5,287 nucleotides of DNA, from NCBI GenBank assembly GCA_910585755.1, contig CAJUFH010000093.1:1-5287 (forward strand), in the 5' to 3' direction. Position numbers and translations under genes: made by a program. Below are positions 1-5,287 of the stretch, in pieces. Origin of the DNA: an uncultured Muribaculaceae bacterium (GTDB lineage: Bacteria; Bacteroidota; Bacteroidia; Bacteroidales; Muribaculaceae). Within the stretch, counting starts at the first letter, position 1. Every line of letters starts with the position of its first letter. The notes beneath the pieces are model-generated. The model saw only the letters and a program-made list of their open reading frames with translations, ran no database searches and was not told where the DNA came from.

Positions 1-135
1 CCCGAAGCCGGAACGATACCCCAGGCCTTCGCGTCTCCGACGCTCGACCTGGGGCTACAATTACACCGCGGCTCCGCCGCTCGCCAGTGCCCGGGTACCC
101 ATCCTACCAACCTTGTCCATCGGGGCAGGCGTTGG
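1..135. other. Non-coding flank with imperfect hairpin, possibly repeat-derived
   Basis: No start-to-stop reading frame of credible length lies here; it is the 3' flank of the minus-strand operon. An imperfect inverted repeat spans 19-54: CCCCAGG (19-25) pairs with CCTGGGG (48-54), and inside it GCGTC (31-35) pairs with GACGC (39-43) around a 3-base loop. A second small GC stem is GCGG (68-71)/CCGC (74-77), and GGGTACCC (93-100) is a perfect palindrome. Neither strand has a T-run directly after the large hairpin, so it is not a standard intrinsic terminator. The style (GC-rich, hairpin-forming, between genes) resembles interspersed intergenic repeats, but only one copy is visible, so that is inference. 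Confidence 0.35.
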
Positions 136-825
136 TTATTTGAGGCGGAATTTGTAGGCGAGGGTGATGAGGATGGAGGTGGCGCGGGAGGCGGAGAAGT
201 AGTCTTTCTTGGTGGAGGGGAAGATGTTGCCCAGGCCGAAGTAGTAGCGGCCTTCAAGGGCCACGCAGTGGCGGCGGCGAATCACGAACTCGACACCGGC
301 TCCGCCGGTGATGCCGTAGTCGAAACGGTTTGAAACCGGCAGGTCGAGCTGCTCGTAGCGGCGGCTCGCGGGGAACTGGGGATTGGTTGAGGCGTGGGCG
401 TAGTCAAAGTTCGAGCTGATTTTCTCGCCAAGCATATAGCTCACCTCGGGACCGAGGTTGAAAAAGAACTTCACCACCCGCGAGCCGAAAAAGATATGGG
501 TCATCACTGGCAGACGCAGGTAGGTCAACTGACGCTCATACTTAAACGGCAGCCCCTCATAGTCCTCCTTCCAGCCGCTCTGTTCGATGTTCAGCTCGGC
601 TTGCAGCCCGACGTGGCGCTCTTCGGCATAGCGGAAGCTTACACCGGCCGTCAGGCCCTGTATCATTTCCTGTTTCACCGAGGGATAAAACGACATCGAC
701 GAGAGGGTCACGCCCGCGTGCCCTCCGACGTGGACGTGCGAGAGGTAGTGGGTCTGCGCCAGCGCGCCGGCCCATACGGCGGCAAACACGAGAAATATCA
801 GCGCTCTGCGTCCCATCACAGACAT
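136..825 (-). CDS. PorT-family outer-membrane beta-barrel protein
   Basis: A 229-aa exported protein predicted to form a small outer-membrane beta-barrel of the PorT/OMP_b-brl_2 type. Residues 5-23 form a signal peptide (RR followed by a hydrophobic run, then ALA before Q24). The mature part alternates short amphipathic strands and turns, for example around 53-67, 71-83, 98-112, 118-132, 168-184 and 187-200. Visible family-like blocks are TYLRLPV (101-107), NLGPEVSYML (123-132) and the glycine-rich GITGGAGVEF (171-180). The chain ends in a typical terminal strand (218-229, ITLAYKFRLK). It is the last gene of the pdxA-LysM cluster. The preceding stop codon overlaps this start: ATG at 825 lies inside the LysM gene, and a second ATG at 816 forms a TGATG overlap and leaves a slightly cleaner signal peptide (226 aa), so the true start is one of these two. 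True PorT serves type IX secretion, but many proteins with this family name do not; nothing here proves that role. Confidence 0.85.
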   Translation of the reverse strand: MSVMGRRALIFLVFAAVWAGALAQTHYLSHVHVGGHAGVTLSSMSFYPSVKQEMIQGLTAGVSFRYAEERHVGLQAELNIEQSGWKEDYEGLPFKYERQLTYLRLPVMTHIFFGSRVVKFFFNLGPEVSYMLGEKISSNFDYAHASTNPQFPASRRYEQLDLPVSNRFDYGITGGAGVEFVIRRRHCVALEGRYYFGLGNIFPSTKKDYFSASRATSILITLAYKFRLK

Positions 826-2522
826 ATTTTCTCAACCGTGCCGTCGGGCATATAGTGAATCAGCAGCAGCGCCTCGTTATAGAGACCTCCCTGCGCTCCC
901 GTTTCCTGGTCGGAATAACGCGTCAGGCGCAGTTCGCTCTGGCAGCCTGAAAAGTCGGTCGGGAAAGTCCCGGTGGCGGCTTTCTCACGCAGTCCGCGGA
1001 TTATGTAAGTACCGATATCGTAACCGAGTATTCCCTGGGTGGGAACAGCCTCGACCATATCCGTACCGAACTCCTTGCGGAATTTTTCTGCAAGCTCGCG
1101 GCCCCGGGGGTCGTTGCCGTCGGAGAAGAAGCGGGAGTAAATCGTCGCGTCGAGGTCGCAGATTTCGCGCAGACTGTCGTCGCGGAACGTCACCCATTCG
1201 GGATAGCCCCAGATCACAACCCCTTCCGGGCGGAGCGCCCGTTCTCGCAGGCGCGTAACGGCGTTGGCGATTTTAGCGAACTCCGAGGCGCTCCCCGAGT
1301 TAGGGACAAACACGATAGACCCGGCATCCGCGTCGATTCCGGCGAAGTCCTCGTCGCGGAGAATTGTCTCGTAACTTATCTCGCGATAGTCGCGTCCTTC
1401 GGCCCGGAGCCGTTCTTTCAGCTCCGCGACAAACGACTCCTTATCGGCAGGCCCTCCGACACGGCTAAGGAATACCGGGAGATAGTCCTCGTAGCGATAC
1501 ATAAAGCCGCGGATGGCGGTATCATACATCGGGTCATGGGGAATATTGGTCTGAATCACATTCGGGTGCGAGCGATACGAGTCATCCTTGACATTGAACA
1601 TATTAAGGACGATGGCATCCTCCGGCGCGCCCTCTATTACCGCCGCAAGCTGCGAATAGCCGTCAGGGGCGATTATGAGGTCTGCATCCGACATTTCCGG
1701 GCGGTTCATAATGGCTCGCACCGAGTCTACCGAATTGGAAGAATCGTAAACGCGGAAATTAACCTTGGCTCCGCGGTCGGAGCGCAGCTCGTCGGCAGCG
1801 AGAAGAAGCCCCTTGTAAAACTCTGTGTACAGGGCGCTTGTGCGGCCGGGCTGCTCGGATTCAAGCATAAAGGGAAGGACGAGCGCCACGTTCATCTCCG
1901 GCAGCTCCGCGGCCGGAGGGGTTACCAGCGGAGCGCCATAGTCCCGCACTGAATCCGCCGGTGCGGGGTCAGAGGCCTCAACTGGCGAGCGGCGGTCGTC
2001 AACCGGGGTTATGACAGCGTACTGGGGTGTCTCAACCGGTTTCGGAGTTTCCACCGCTTCCGGGGTCTCGGCCGAGAGCACGAGCCTCTGACCGGCTTTC
2101 ACGCCGGTATCGCTCCCCGGGTTCAGTATTATCAGCTTCTCGATAGGGATATTGTATTTGCGGGCGATTCCGTAAAGCGTCTCCCCTTTCTTGACAACGT
2201 GGGTCATAGGGCCAGCTTTCGCCGCGGCGGTTGTCTCAACGGCTGAGACAGCCTGTTCCTTGACCGGGAAATAGAGGCGCATACGGGGCTTAAGGCCGTC
2301 GACAGCCGACGGGTTGAAGCGGAGAAGCTCCTCGCGGTCGACCCCTAACTTATGGGCCACGCCGTAAATCGACTCGCCGCGCGATACCTCGTAATAATAC
2401 ATCTCCCGGCCATTAATCTTGGCCGTGGGAAGGTCGGTCAGCCCGGCTGTCATTGAGAAGGAAGCCGCTGCGAGCAACAGGGCGCAAGCGGCGGCGCGCC
2501 GGAGAGTATGTAACTGTCGCAT
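816..2522 (-). CDS. Two-LysM protein with type 1 periplasmic-binding fold
   Basis: A 568-aa exported protein. Residues 1-26 are a signal peptide (RR near the start, hydrophobic 11-22) without a lipobox cysteine, so it is probably a soluble periplasmic protein. LysM 1 covers about 42-87 (YEVSRGESIYGVAHKLGV, then LLRFNP) and LysM 2 about 107-150 (THVVKKGETLYGIARKY, then LIILNPG); such modules bind the N-acetylglucosamine-containing glycan of peptidoglycan. A Pro/Glu/Thr/Ala linker follows (151-208), with ETP at 152, 158 and 164. Residues 209-560 resemble a type 1 periplasmic-binding (Leu/Ile/Val-binding-like) fold: it opens with NVALVLPF, followed by FYKGLLLAADEL and DLIIAPDGYSQLAAV. No ABC permease or ATPase gene is nearby, so uptake is unlikely; a wall-bound sensor or scaffold role, as for other LysM-anchored or LpoA-like proteins, is inference. 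The gene starts 6 bp after the pdxA stop and its TGA overlaps the barrel gene, which suggests coupled expression and a shared envelope role. Confidence 0.88.
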   Translation of the reverse strand: MRQLHTLRRAAACALLLAAASFSMTAGLTDLPTAKINGREMYYYEVSRGESIYGVAHKLGVDREELLRFNPSAVDGLKPRMRLYFPVKEQAVSAVETTAAAKAGPMTHVVKKGETLYGIARKYNIPIEKLIILNPGSDTGVKAGQRLVLSAETPEAVETPKPVETPQYAVITPVDDRRSPVEASDPAPADSVRDYGAPLVTPPAAELPEMNVALVLPFMLESEQPGRTSALYTEFYKGLLLAADELRSDRGAKVNFRVYDSSNSVDSVRAIMNRPEMSDADLIIAPDGYSQLAAVIEGAPEDAIVLNMFNVKDDSYRSHPNVIQTNIPHDPMYDTAIRGFMYRYEDYLPVFLSRVGGPADKESFVAELKERLRAEGRDYREISYETILRDEDFAGIDADAGSIVFVPNSGSASEFAKIANAVTRLRERALRPEGVVIWGYPEWVTFRDDSLREICDLDATIYSRFFSDGNDPRGRELAEKFRKEFGTDMVEAVPTQGILGYDIGTYIIRGLREKAATGTFPTDFSGCQSELRLTRYSDQETGAQGGLYNEALLLIHYMPDGTVEKICL

Positions 2523-2528
2523 ATCAGG

Positions 2529-3806
2529 TTATTCTTGTGATGTCGGTTCGGCGGAAGGGGTAGTCTCGACGTTTGCCGGAGCTGCGGATGGAGCGGCAGC
2601 GGGTGATTCAGCCACCGGGGCCGTTTCGGCGGCCTCAACGGCCGCTGCGGGTTCTTTTTCTTGAGCGGATTCCGTCTTCGGTTCCTCCTTGGCTTCCTTC
2701 CCCTTACCCTTGCCGCGGTCGGCGCGCTGCCTGTCGGCCGAGCCTTTCGACGGCTTTTCGGCCGTCTGCGGCTTCAGCGGGTTGGCGGTGGCTTCCGCGT
2801 GGTTGCGGCGGTTGCGGAGCACGTCGAGCGCCATATACAGGGCGCTCCTTATCGAGGCTTCGGAGGCTTTATCCTGCCCGGCTATATCGTAGCCGGTACC
2901 GTGGTCGGGAGAGGTGCGGACCCAGGGGAGTCCGGCCGTGAAGTTAACGCCGTCGTCCATCGCGATGGCCTTGAAGGGAGCGAGGCCCTGGTCGTGGTAC
3001 ATCGCAAGAACGCCGTCGAACCGCTTGAAGAGGCCGCTTCCGAAGAACCCGTCGGCGGCATAAGGCCCGAATGCGTGAATTTTCTCCTTCTGTGCCTGCT
3101 CGATAGCCGGAATGATAGTCTGCTGTTCCTCGCTGCCAATCAGCCCGTTGTCGCCCGAATGCGGATTAAGTGCGAGAACAGCGATGCGGGGTTTGTGGAC
3201 CCCGAAATCCTCCGTCAGCGAGCGGTCGAAGAGACGCAGCTTCTCCAGCACCGCCTCCTTGGTAACCGCTCCGGCCACTTTCGCCACAGGGAGGTGCGTC
3301 GTCACCAAGGCCACCCTTACGGACTCGTTGCAGAGAATCATCAGGGCCTTGGAGCCGTCGGCCGCCGAGGCTTCGAGATATTCCGTATGGCCGGGGAAGT
3401 GGAAGAGTTCGCTCTGTATATTGTGCTTGTTGATCGGGGCGGTCACGAGGGCGTCGATTTTTCCTTCGCGGAGGTCGGCGACGGCCCGCTCGAGAGCTGC
3501 GAAAGCGGCCTTCCCGGCCTCATCGGTCGAGCGGCCCGGCTCGATGCGCGCCTCCTCGCCTATAACGTTGACGATGTTGCAGCTTCCAGCCTTGGCGTCG
3601 GCCGCGTCGGCAATCTGGCATAGCTGCTGCGGCTGCTGCAGCTCGATTCCCTTACGATAGAAGGCGGCGATTTTCGCCGACCCGTAGATGACGGGGGTAC
3701 ACAGCTCGAGCATGCGGGGGTCGTCAAGCATTTTGAGGATCACCTCGTAGCCGATGCCGTTAAAGTCTCCGTGGGTGATTCCCACCTTTATTGTATTGTT
3801 GTCCAT
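2529..3806 (-). CDS. pdxA: 4-hydroxythreonine-4-phosphate dehydrogenase with C-terminal tail
   Basis: PdxA oxidises 4-phosphooxy-L-threonine with NAD; the product loses CO2 to give 3-amino-2-oxopropyl phosphate, which PdxJ uses in the DXP-dependent pathway to pyridoxal 5'-phosphate. It is a cytoplasmic, metal-dependent dimer. Diagnostic blocks are all present: THGDFNGIGYE (11-21), VTAPINK (121-127), the substrate loop PGHTEYL (138-144), TTHLP (169-173), LNPHSGDNG (213-221), MYHDQGLAPFK (269-279) and RTSPDHGTGYDIAG (297-310). By family comparison the three metal-ligand histidines are H171, H216 and H271. The catalytic fold ends near residue 336, about the usual family length (E. coli PdxA is 329 aa). 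The remaining ~89 residues are an unusual low-complexity tail: a Lys/Arg-rich stretch (345-376) followed by an Ala/Pro/Glu stretch (377-425). The reading frame runs through without interruption. It is the first gene of a minus-strand operon and has its own promoter in the divergent intergenic region. Confidence 0.96.
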   Translation of the reverse strand: MDNNTIKVGITHGDFNGIGYEVILKMLDDPRMLELCTPVIYGSAKIAAFYRKGIELQQPQQLCQIADAADAKAGSCNIVNVIGEEARIEPGRSTDEAGKAAFAALERAVADLREGKIDALVTAPINKHNIQSELFHFPGHTEYLEASAADGSKALMILCNESVRVALVTTHLPVAKVAGAVTKEAVLEKLRLFDRSLTEDFGVHKPRIAVLALNPHSGDNGLIGSEEQQTIIPAIEQAQKEKIHAFGPYAADGFFGSGLFKRFDGVLAMYHDQGLAPFKAIAMDDGVNFTAGLPWVRTSPDHGTGYDIAGQDKASEASIRSALYMALDVLRNRRNHAEATANPLKPQTAEKPSKGSADRQRADRGKGKGKEAKEEPKTESAQEKEPAAAVEAAETAPVAESPAAAPSAAPANVETTPSAEPTSQE

Positions 3807-3864
3807 CCTGAGGGCGTATATGATTTCCGGGCGCCCCGAAAAGAAGCGGCCCGCGTTGCGCGAA

Positions 3865-3894
3865 AAATTTCCCCAAAGGTACGAAATTTCCCCA
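3865..3894. repeat. 11-bp direct repeat around the pdxA-side promoter box
   Basis: AAATTTCCCCA occurs exactly at 3865-3875 and again at 3884-3894, 19 bp start to start. The copies flank or touch the minus-strand -7 box (3874-3881) and cover the place where the plus-strand -33 element should be (about 3887-3894). Two perfect 11-mers within 30 bases in a promoter could be an operator for a regulator that binds tandem half-sites. Low sequence complexity in AT/C-rich DNA is the plain alternative. Confidence 0.4.
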
Positions 3895-3908
3895 CGCTTT
3901 CGGCAAAA
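3874..3908 (-). promoter_or_regulatory. Predicted Bacteroidales promoter for the pdxA operon
   Basis: Read on the minus strand, 3881-3874 is TACCTTTG, an exact match to the Bacteroidales -7 box TAnnTTTG. TTTTG at 3908-3904 can serve as the -33 element, with a spacer of 22 bases, slightly longer than the common 19-21. Transcription would start near 3867 and leave a leader of about 60 bases before the pdxA ATG at 3806. The -7 box sits between two copies of an 11-bp direct repeat. Confidence 0.6.
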
Positions 3909-3913
3909 TTGCC

Positions 3914-3921
3914 TAACTTTG
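3914..3921 (+). promoter_or_regulatory. Predicted -7 promoter box for the DUF59-lpxH operon
   Basis: TAACTTTG exactly matches TAnnTTTG on the plus strand. Expected initiation near 3928 leaves a leader of only about 18 bases before the ATG at 3947, with no Shine-Dalgarno sequence, which is common in this phylum. No good -33 TTTG is found at the expected distance; the nearest partial match is TTTC at 3887-3890 with a 23-base spacer. The promoter may therefore be weak or need an activator. Confidence 0.5.
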
Positions 3922-3946
3922 TGCTACGAACTATATAAAACGCCAT

Positions 3947-4267
3947 ATGGACGCAGAGAAACATCTCCAACTCGAAGAGAAAGTGGTCGAAATGCTCAAG
4001 ACGGTTTTCGACCCCGAAATCCCCGTCGACATATATAGCCTGGGGCTCGTCTACCGTATCGACCTCTCGGACGAGGGGGACCTCGTGATAGACATGACGA
4101 TGACCGCCCCCTCGTGCCCAATGGCCGACTTCATTGTCGAGGACGCGCGGCTGAAACTCGAATCAATAGAGGGGATACGCTCCGTAACAATCAACATTGT
4201 CTTCGAGCCTGAATGGACCAAGGACATGATGAGCGAGGAGGCGAAACTCGAACTCGGATTCCTTTGA
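3947..4267 (+). CDS. MIP18/DUF59 family protein, probable Fe-S assembly factor
   Basis: A 106-aa soluble cytoplasmic protein that consists only of the DUF59 (MIP18/PaaD/SufT) domain. The family motif FDPEIPVDIYSLGLVY (21-36) is intact, as is TMTAPSCPMAD (51-61) with the conserved cysteine C57 that in this family is linked to Fe-S cluster maturation. The C-terminal signature EPEWTKDMMSEEAKLELGF (87-105) is also typical. Members such as SufT and eukaryotic MIP18/CIA2 help deliver or mature Fe-S clusters; PaaD is a specialised relative in phenylacetate oxidation, but no paa genes are present here. The start at 3947 is the only sensible ATG and lies just downstream of a TAnnTTTG box. lpxH follows after 11 bp, so they are probably co-transcribed. 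No suf genes lie in the window, so the exact client proteins are unknown. Confidence 0.92.
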   Translation: MDAEKHLQLEEKVVEMLKTVFDPEIPVDIYSLGLVYRIDLSDEGDLVIDMTMTAPSCPMADFIVEDARLKLESIEGIRSVTINIVFEPEWTKDMMSEEAKLELGFL

Positions 4268-4278
4268 ACGCCGCGGAA

Positions 4279-5040
4279 ATGAACGCCGAACCCCGACTCC
4301 CCGTCTACTTTATTTCGGACCTCCACCTCGGAGCGAAATACATACCCGACCCGGCGGCCCACGAACGGCGCGCCGCCCGCTTCGTGGAGTCGCTGATAGG
4401 GCGCGCCTCGGAACTCATAATGCTCGGCGACGTACTCGACTACTGGTACGAGTACCGCAACGTCGCGCCCAGGGGGTATCTGCGCTTCTTCGGGGCCCTC
4501 GCCCGCCTGGCCGATTCGGGAGTGAAAATCACCTGGTTTATCGGCAACCACGACATATGGCTCTTCGACTACCTGCGTAATGAAATCGGGCTGGAGGTTG
4601 TCGACGGCGTCCTCGTCCGCGAGATTCTCGGCAAACGGTTCCTGCTGACCCACGGCGACGGCGTTGGGAAGCTCAAGCCCTCGTTCCGCTTCATCCGCGC
4701 GATGTTCCGCAACCGCCTCTGCCAGATTCTCTATTCAGCGATACATCCGCGATGGACAATCGCCTTCGCCCACCGCTGGTCCGCCTCCTCCCGCGACTTC
4801 CAGGGATACGCCGAAAAGCAGTTCGACCCGGCCGACGAACCGTTTGTCAACTACTGCCTCGACTATCTCCGTGAGACCGATTCACGCATCGATTATTTCG
4901 TGTTCGGCCACCGACACACACTCGTTGACTACCCCCTTCCCGGTACCGACAGCCATATGGTTATCCTCGGCGACTGGATAACCCATTTTTCTTACGGAAT
5001 ATTCGACGGCAGAGAGTTTAGACTTGATATTTTTCATTGA
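4279..5040 (+). CDS. lpxH: UDP-2,3-diacylglucosamine diphosphatase
   Basis: LpxH cleaves UDP-2,3-diacylglucosamine to 2,3-diacylglucosamine 1-phosphate (lipid X) and UMP, the fourth step of lipid A synthesis, at the cytoplasmic face of the inner membrane. The 253-aa protein is a calcineurin-like metallophosphoesterase with the full metal-site set: ISDLHLG (12-18; D14, H16), GDVLDYW (50-56; D51), GNHDIW (89-94; N90, H91), THGDGVG (124-130; H125) and FGHRHT (209-214; H211, H213). The insert at about 132-172 (KPSFRFIRAMFRNRLCQILY and beyond) is rich in aromatic and basic residues, matching the lid that holds the acyl chains in known LpxH. I chose ATG 4279, 11 bp after the upstream stop. An in-frame ATG at 4213 would overlap the DUF59 gene by 55 bases and add 22 residues unlike the family; a TTG at 4264 is also possible. 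The close YbbF-like phosphoesterases are a lesser alternative. Confidence 0.92.
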   Translation: MNAEPRLPVYFISDLHLGAKYIPDPAAHERRAARFVESLIGRASELIMLGDVLDYWYEYRNVAPRGYLRFFGALARLADSGVKITWFIGNHDIWLFDYLRNEIGLEVVDGVLVREILGKRFLLTHGDGVGKLKPSFRFIRAMFRNRLCQILYSAIHPRWTIAFAHRWSASSRDFQGYAEKQFDPADEPFVNYCLDYLRETDSRIDYFVFGHRHTLVDYPLPGTDSHMVILGDWITHFSYGIFDGREFRLDIFH

Positions 5041-5185
5041 AGATATAGCGGTTTTTTCGCAGTTTTAATTGATTAACATTCTTTAACTCAGCCCGTCCGC
5101 GCCTCGTTAATTGCGGGTTAACGGCGTATCAATCAAAACATTGCGTTTCACAATTTTTAAAGGCAACGGCACGGGGTTGTAAAAA
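5041..5185. other. AT-rich intergenic DNA with repeated TTAAC motifs
   Basis: There is no coding frame and no convincing terminator after lpxH (only a 3-bp GCG/CGC stem with a T loop at 5048-5060). TTAAC occurs on the plus strand at 5073-5077, 5083-5087 and 5118-5122, the first two exactly 10 bp apart, one helical turn. GTTAA at 5106-5110 forms an inverted pair with the last copy (7-base spacer). Direct repeats at about 10-11 bp are the layout used by OmpR/PhoB-type response regulators, so this may be an upstream control region for the gene to the right; that is inference. Confidence 0.35.
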
Positions 5186-5201
5186 TATGTTATGGAACAT
5201 A
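5186..5201. promoter_or_regulatory. 16-bp palindrome, candidate operator
   Basis: TATGTT (5186-5191) and AACATA (5196-5201) form a perfect 6-bp inverted repeat around ATGG. The geometry (about 16 bp, two-fold symmetric) fits a dimeric regulator such as a CRP/FNR-type protein. It lies 9 bp upstream of the predicted -33 element and is centred about 54 bases before the expected transcription start, a usual activator position. Which protein binds it cannot be told from the sequence. Confidence 0.4.
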
Positions 5202-5210
5202 CTCCGAAAT

Positions 5211-5241
5211 TTTGCAACTAATCGGAAAACAGCGACCTTTG
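5211..5241 (+). promoter_or_regulatory. Predicted promoter for a gene beyond the right edge
   Basis: TTTG at 5211-5214 is followed by exactly 19 bases and then GACCTTTG (5234-5241), which differs from TAnnTTTG at one of the six fixed positions (G for T). This is the best-spaced -33/-7 pair in the window. Transcription should begin near 5248. The following 40 bases (5248-5287) are AT-rich, contain no start codon and read as the beginning of a 5' leader; the gene itself is outside the window. Confidence 0.6.
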
Positions 5242-5287
5242 TATCGCAAACCTAAAACAATCTTTTTTACCTTAGAAATTGTACCTA

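Noticed and set aside
19..54. Hairpin as intrinsic terminator of the minus-strand operon
   Set aside because: There is no T-run after the stem on the minus strand, and the stem is interrupted by a 5/4-base internal loop; a Rho-type or other end remains possible.
394..855. A 153-codon plus-strand frame opposite the barrel gene
   Set aside because: The composition is that of a shadow frame, while the opposite strand has a signal peptide and beta-barrel pattern.
2661..3623. A 320-codon open frame on the plus strand, antisense to pdxA
   Set aside because: It lies entirely opposite pdxA, whose motifs and metal-ligand histidines are intact. The translation has no recognisable domain; long antisense frames are common in GC-rich genes.
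4213..4278. Longer N-terminus for lpxH from ATG 4213
   Set aside because: It would overlap the DUF59 gene, and the extra 22 residues are hydrophilic and unlike LpxH, which normally begins just before the ISDLHLG strand.
4051..4653. A 200-codon open frame on the minus strand
   Set aside because: It is antisense to the well-supported DUF59 and lpxH genes and has no domain features.
5048..5070. Possible terminator after lpxH
   Set aside because: The stem is only 3 bp (GCG/CGC) with a T-filled loop, too weak to call an intrinsic terminator.

Overview
The window looks like a chromosomal segment from the Bacteroidota, order Bacteroidales. A relatively GC-rich gut lineage such as Muribaculaceae would fit, but the family is a guess. 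Evidence is the gene content (a PorT-type outer-membrane barrel, a LysM/periplasmic-binding-fold lipid-free envelope protein, a 106-aa MIP18/DUF59 protein, LpxH), the lack of clear Shine-Dalgarno sequences, and several matches to the Bacteroidales promoter box TAnnTTTG. Coding DNA is GC-rich and the intergenic DNA is clearly AT-richer.

Layout. Positions 1-135 hold no gene that I can support; they contain an imperfect hairpin and GC-rich palindromes that look like repeat-type sequence. From 3806 down to 136 the minus strand carries a three-gene cluster in the order pdxA (vitamin B6 synthesis), a two-LysM protein with a type 1 periplasmic-binding fold, and a PorT-family beta-barrel. The genes are separated by 6 bp and then by an overlap, so they are very probably one transcript. 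From 3947 to 5040 the plus strand carries a DUF59/MIP18 protein and lpxH, 11 bp apart. The 140-bp gap between the two units holds back-to-back promoter boxes and an 11-bp direct repeat flanking the pdxA-side box. The last 247 bases (5041-5287) are AT-rich non-coding DNA with repeated TTAAC motifs, a 16-bp palindrome and a well-spaced Bacteroidales-type promoter that fires out of the window toward a gene not included here.

Function. The minus operon joins a cytoplasmic cofactor enzyme (PdxA) to two exported envelope proteins, one expected to bind peptidoglycan and one expected to sit in the outer membrane. The plus operon joins a probable Fe-S cluster assembly helper to an inner-membrane-associated lipid A enzyme. 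No mobile element, CRISPR array, RNA gene or defence system was seen. The most unusual points are the roughly 89-residue low-complexity tail on PdxA, the divergent promoter with its direct repeat, and the regulatory-looking region at the right edge. I do not see a convincing new multi-gene system.
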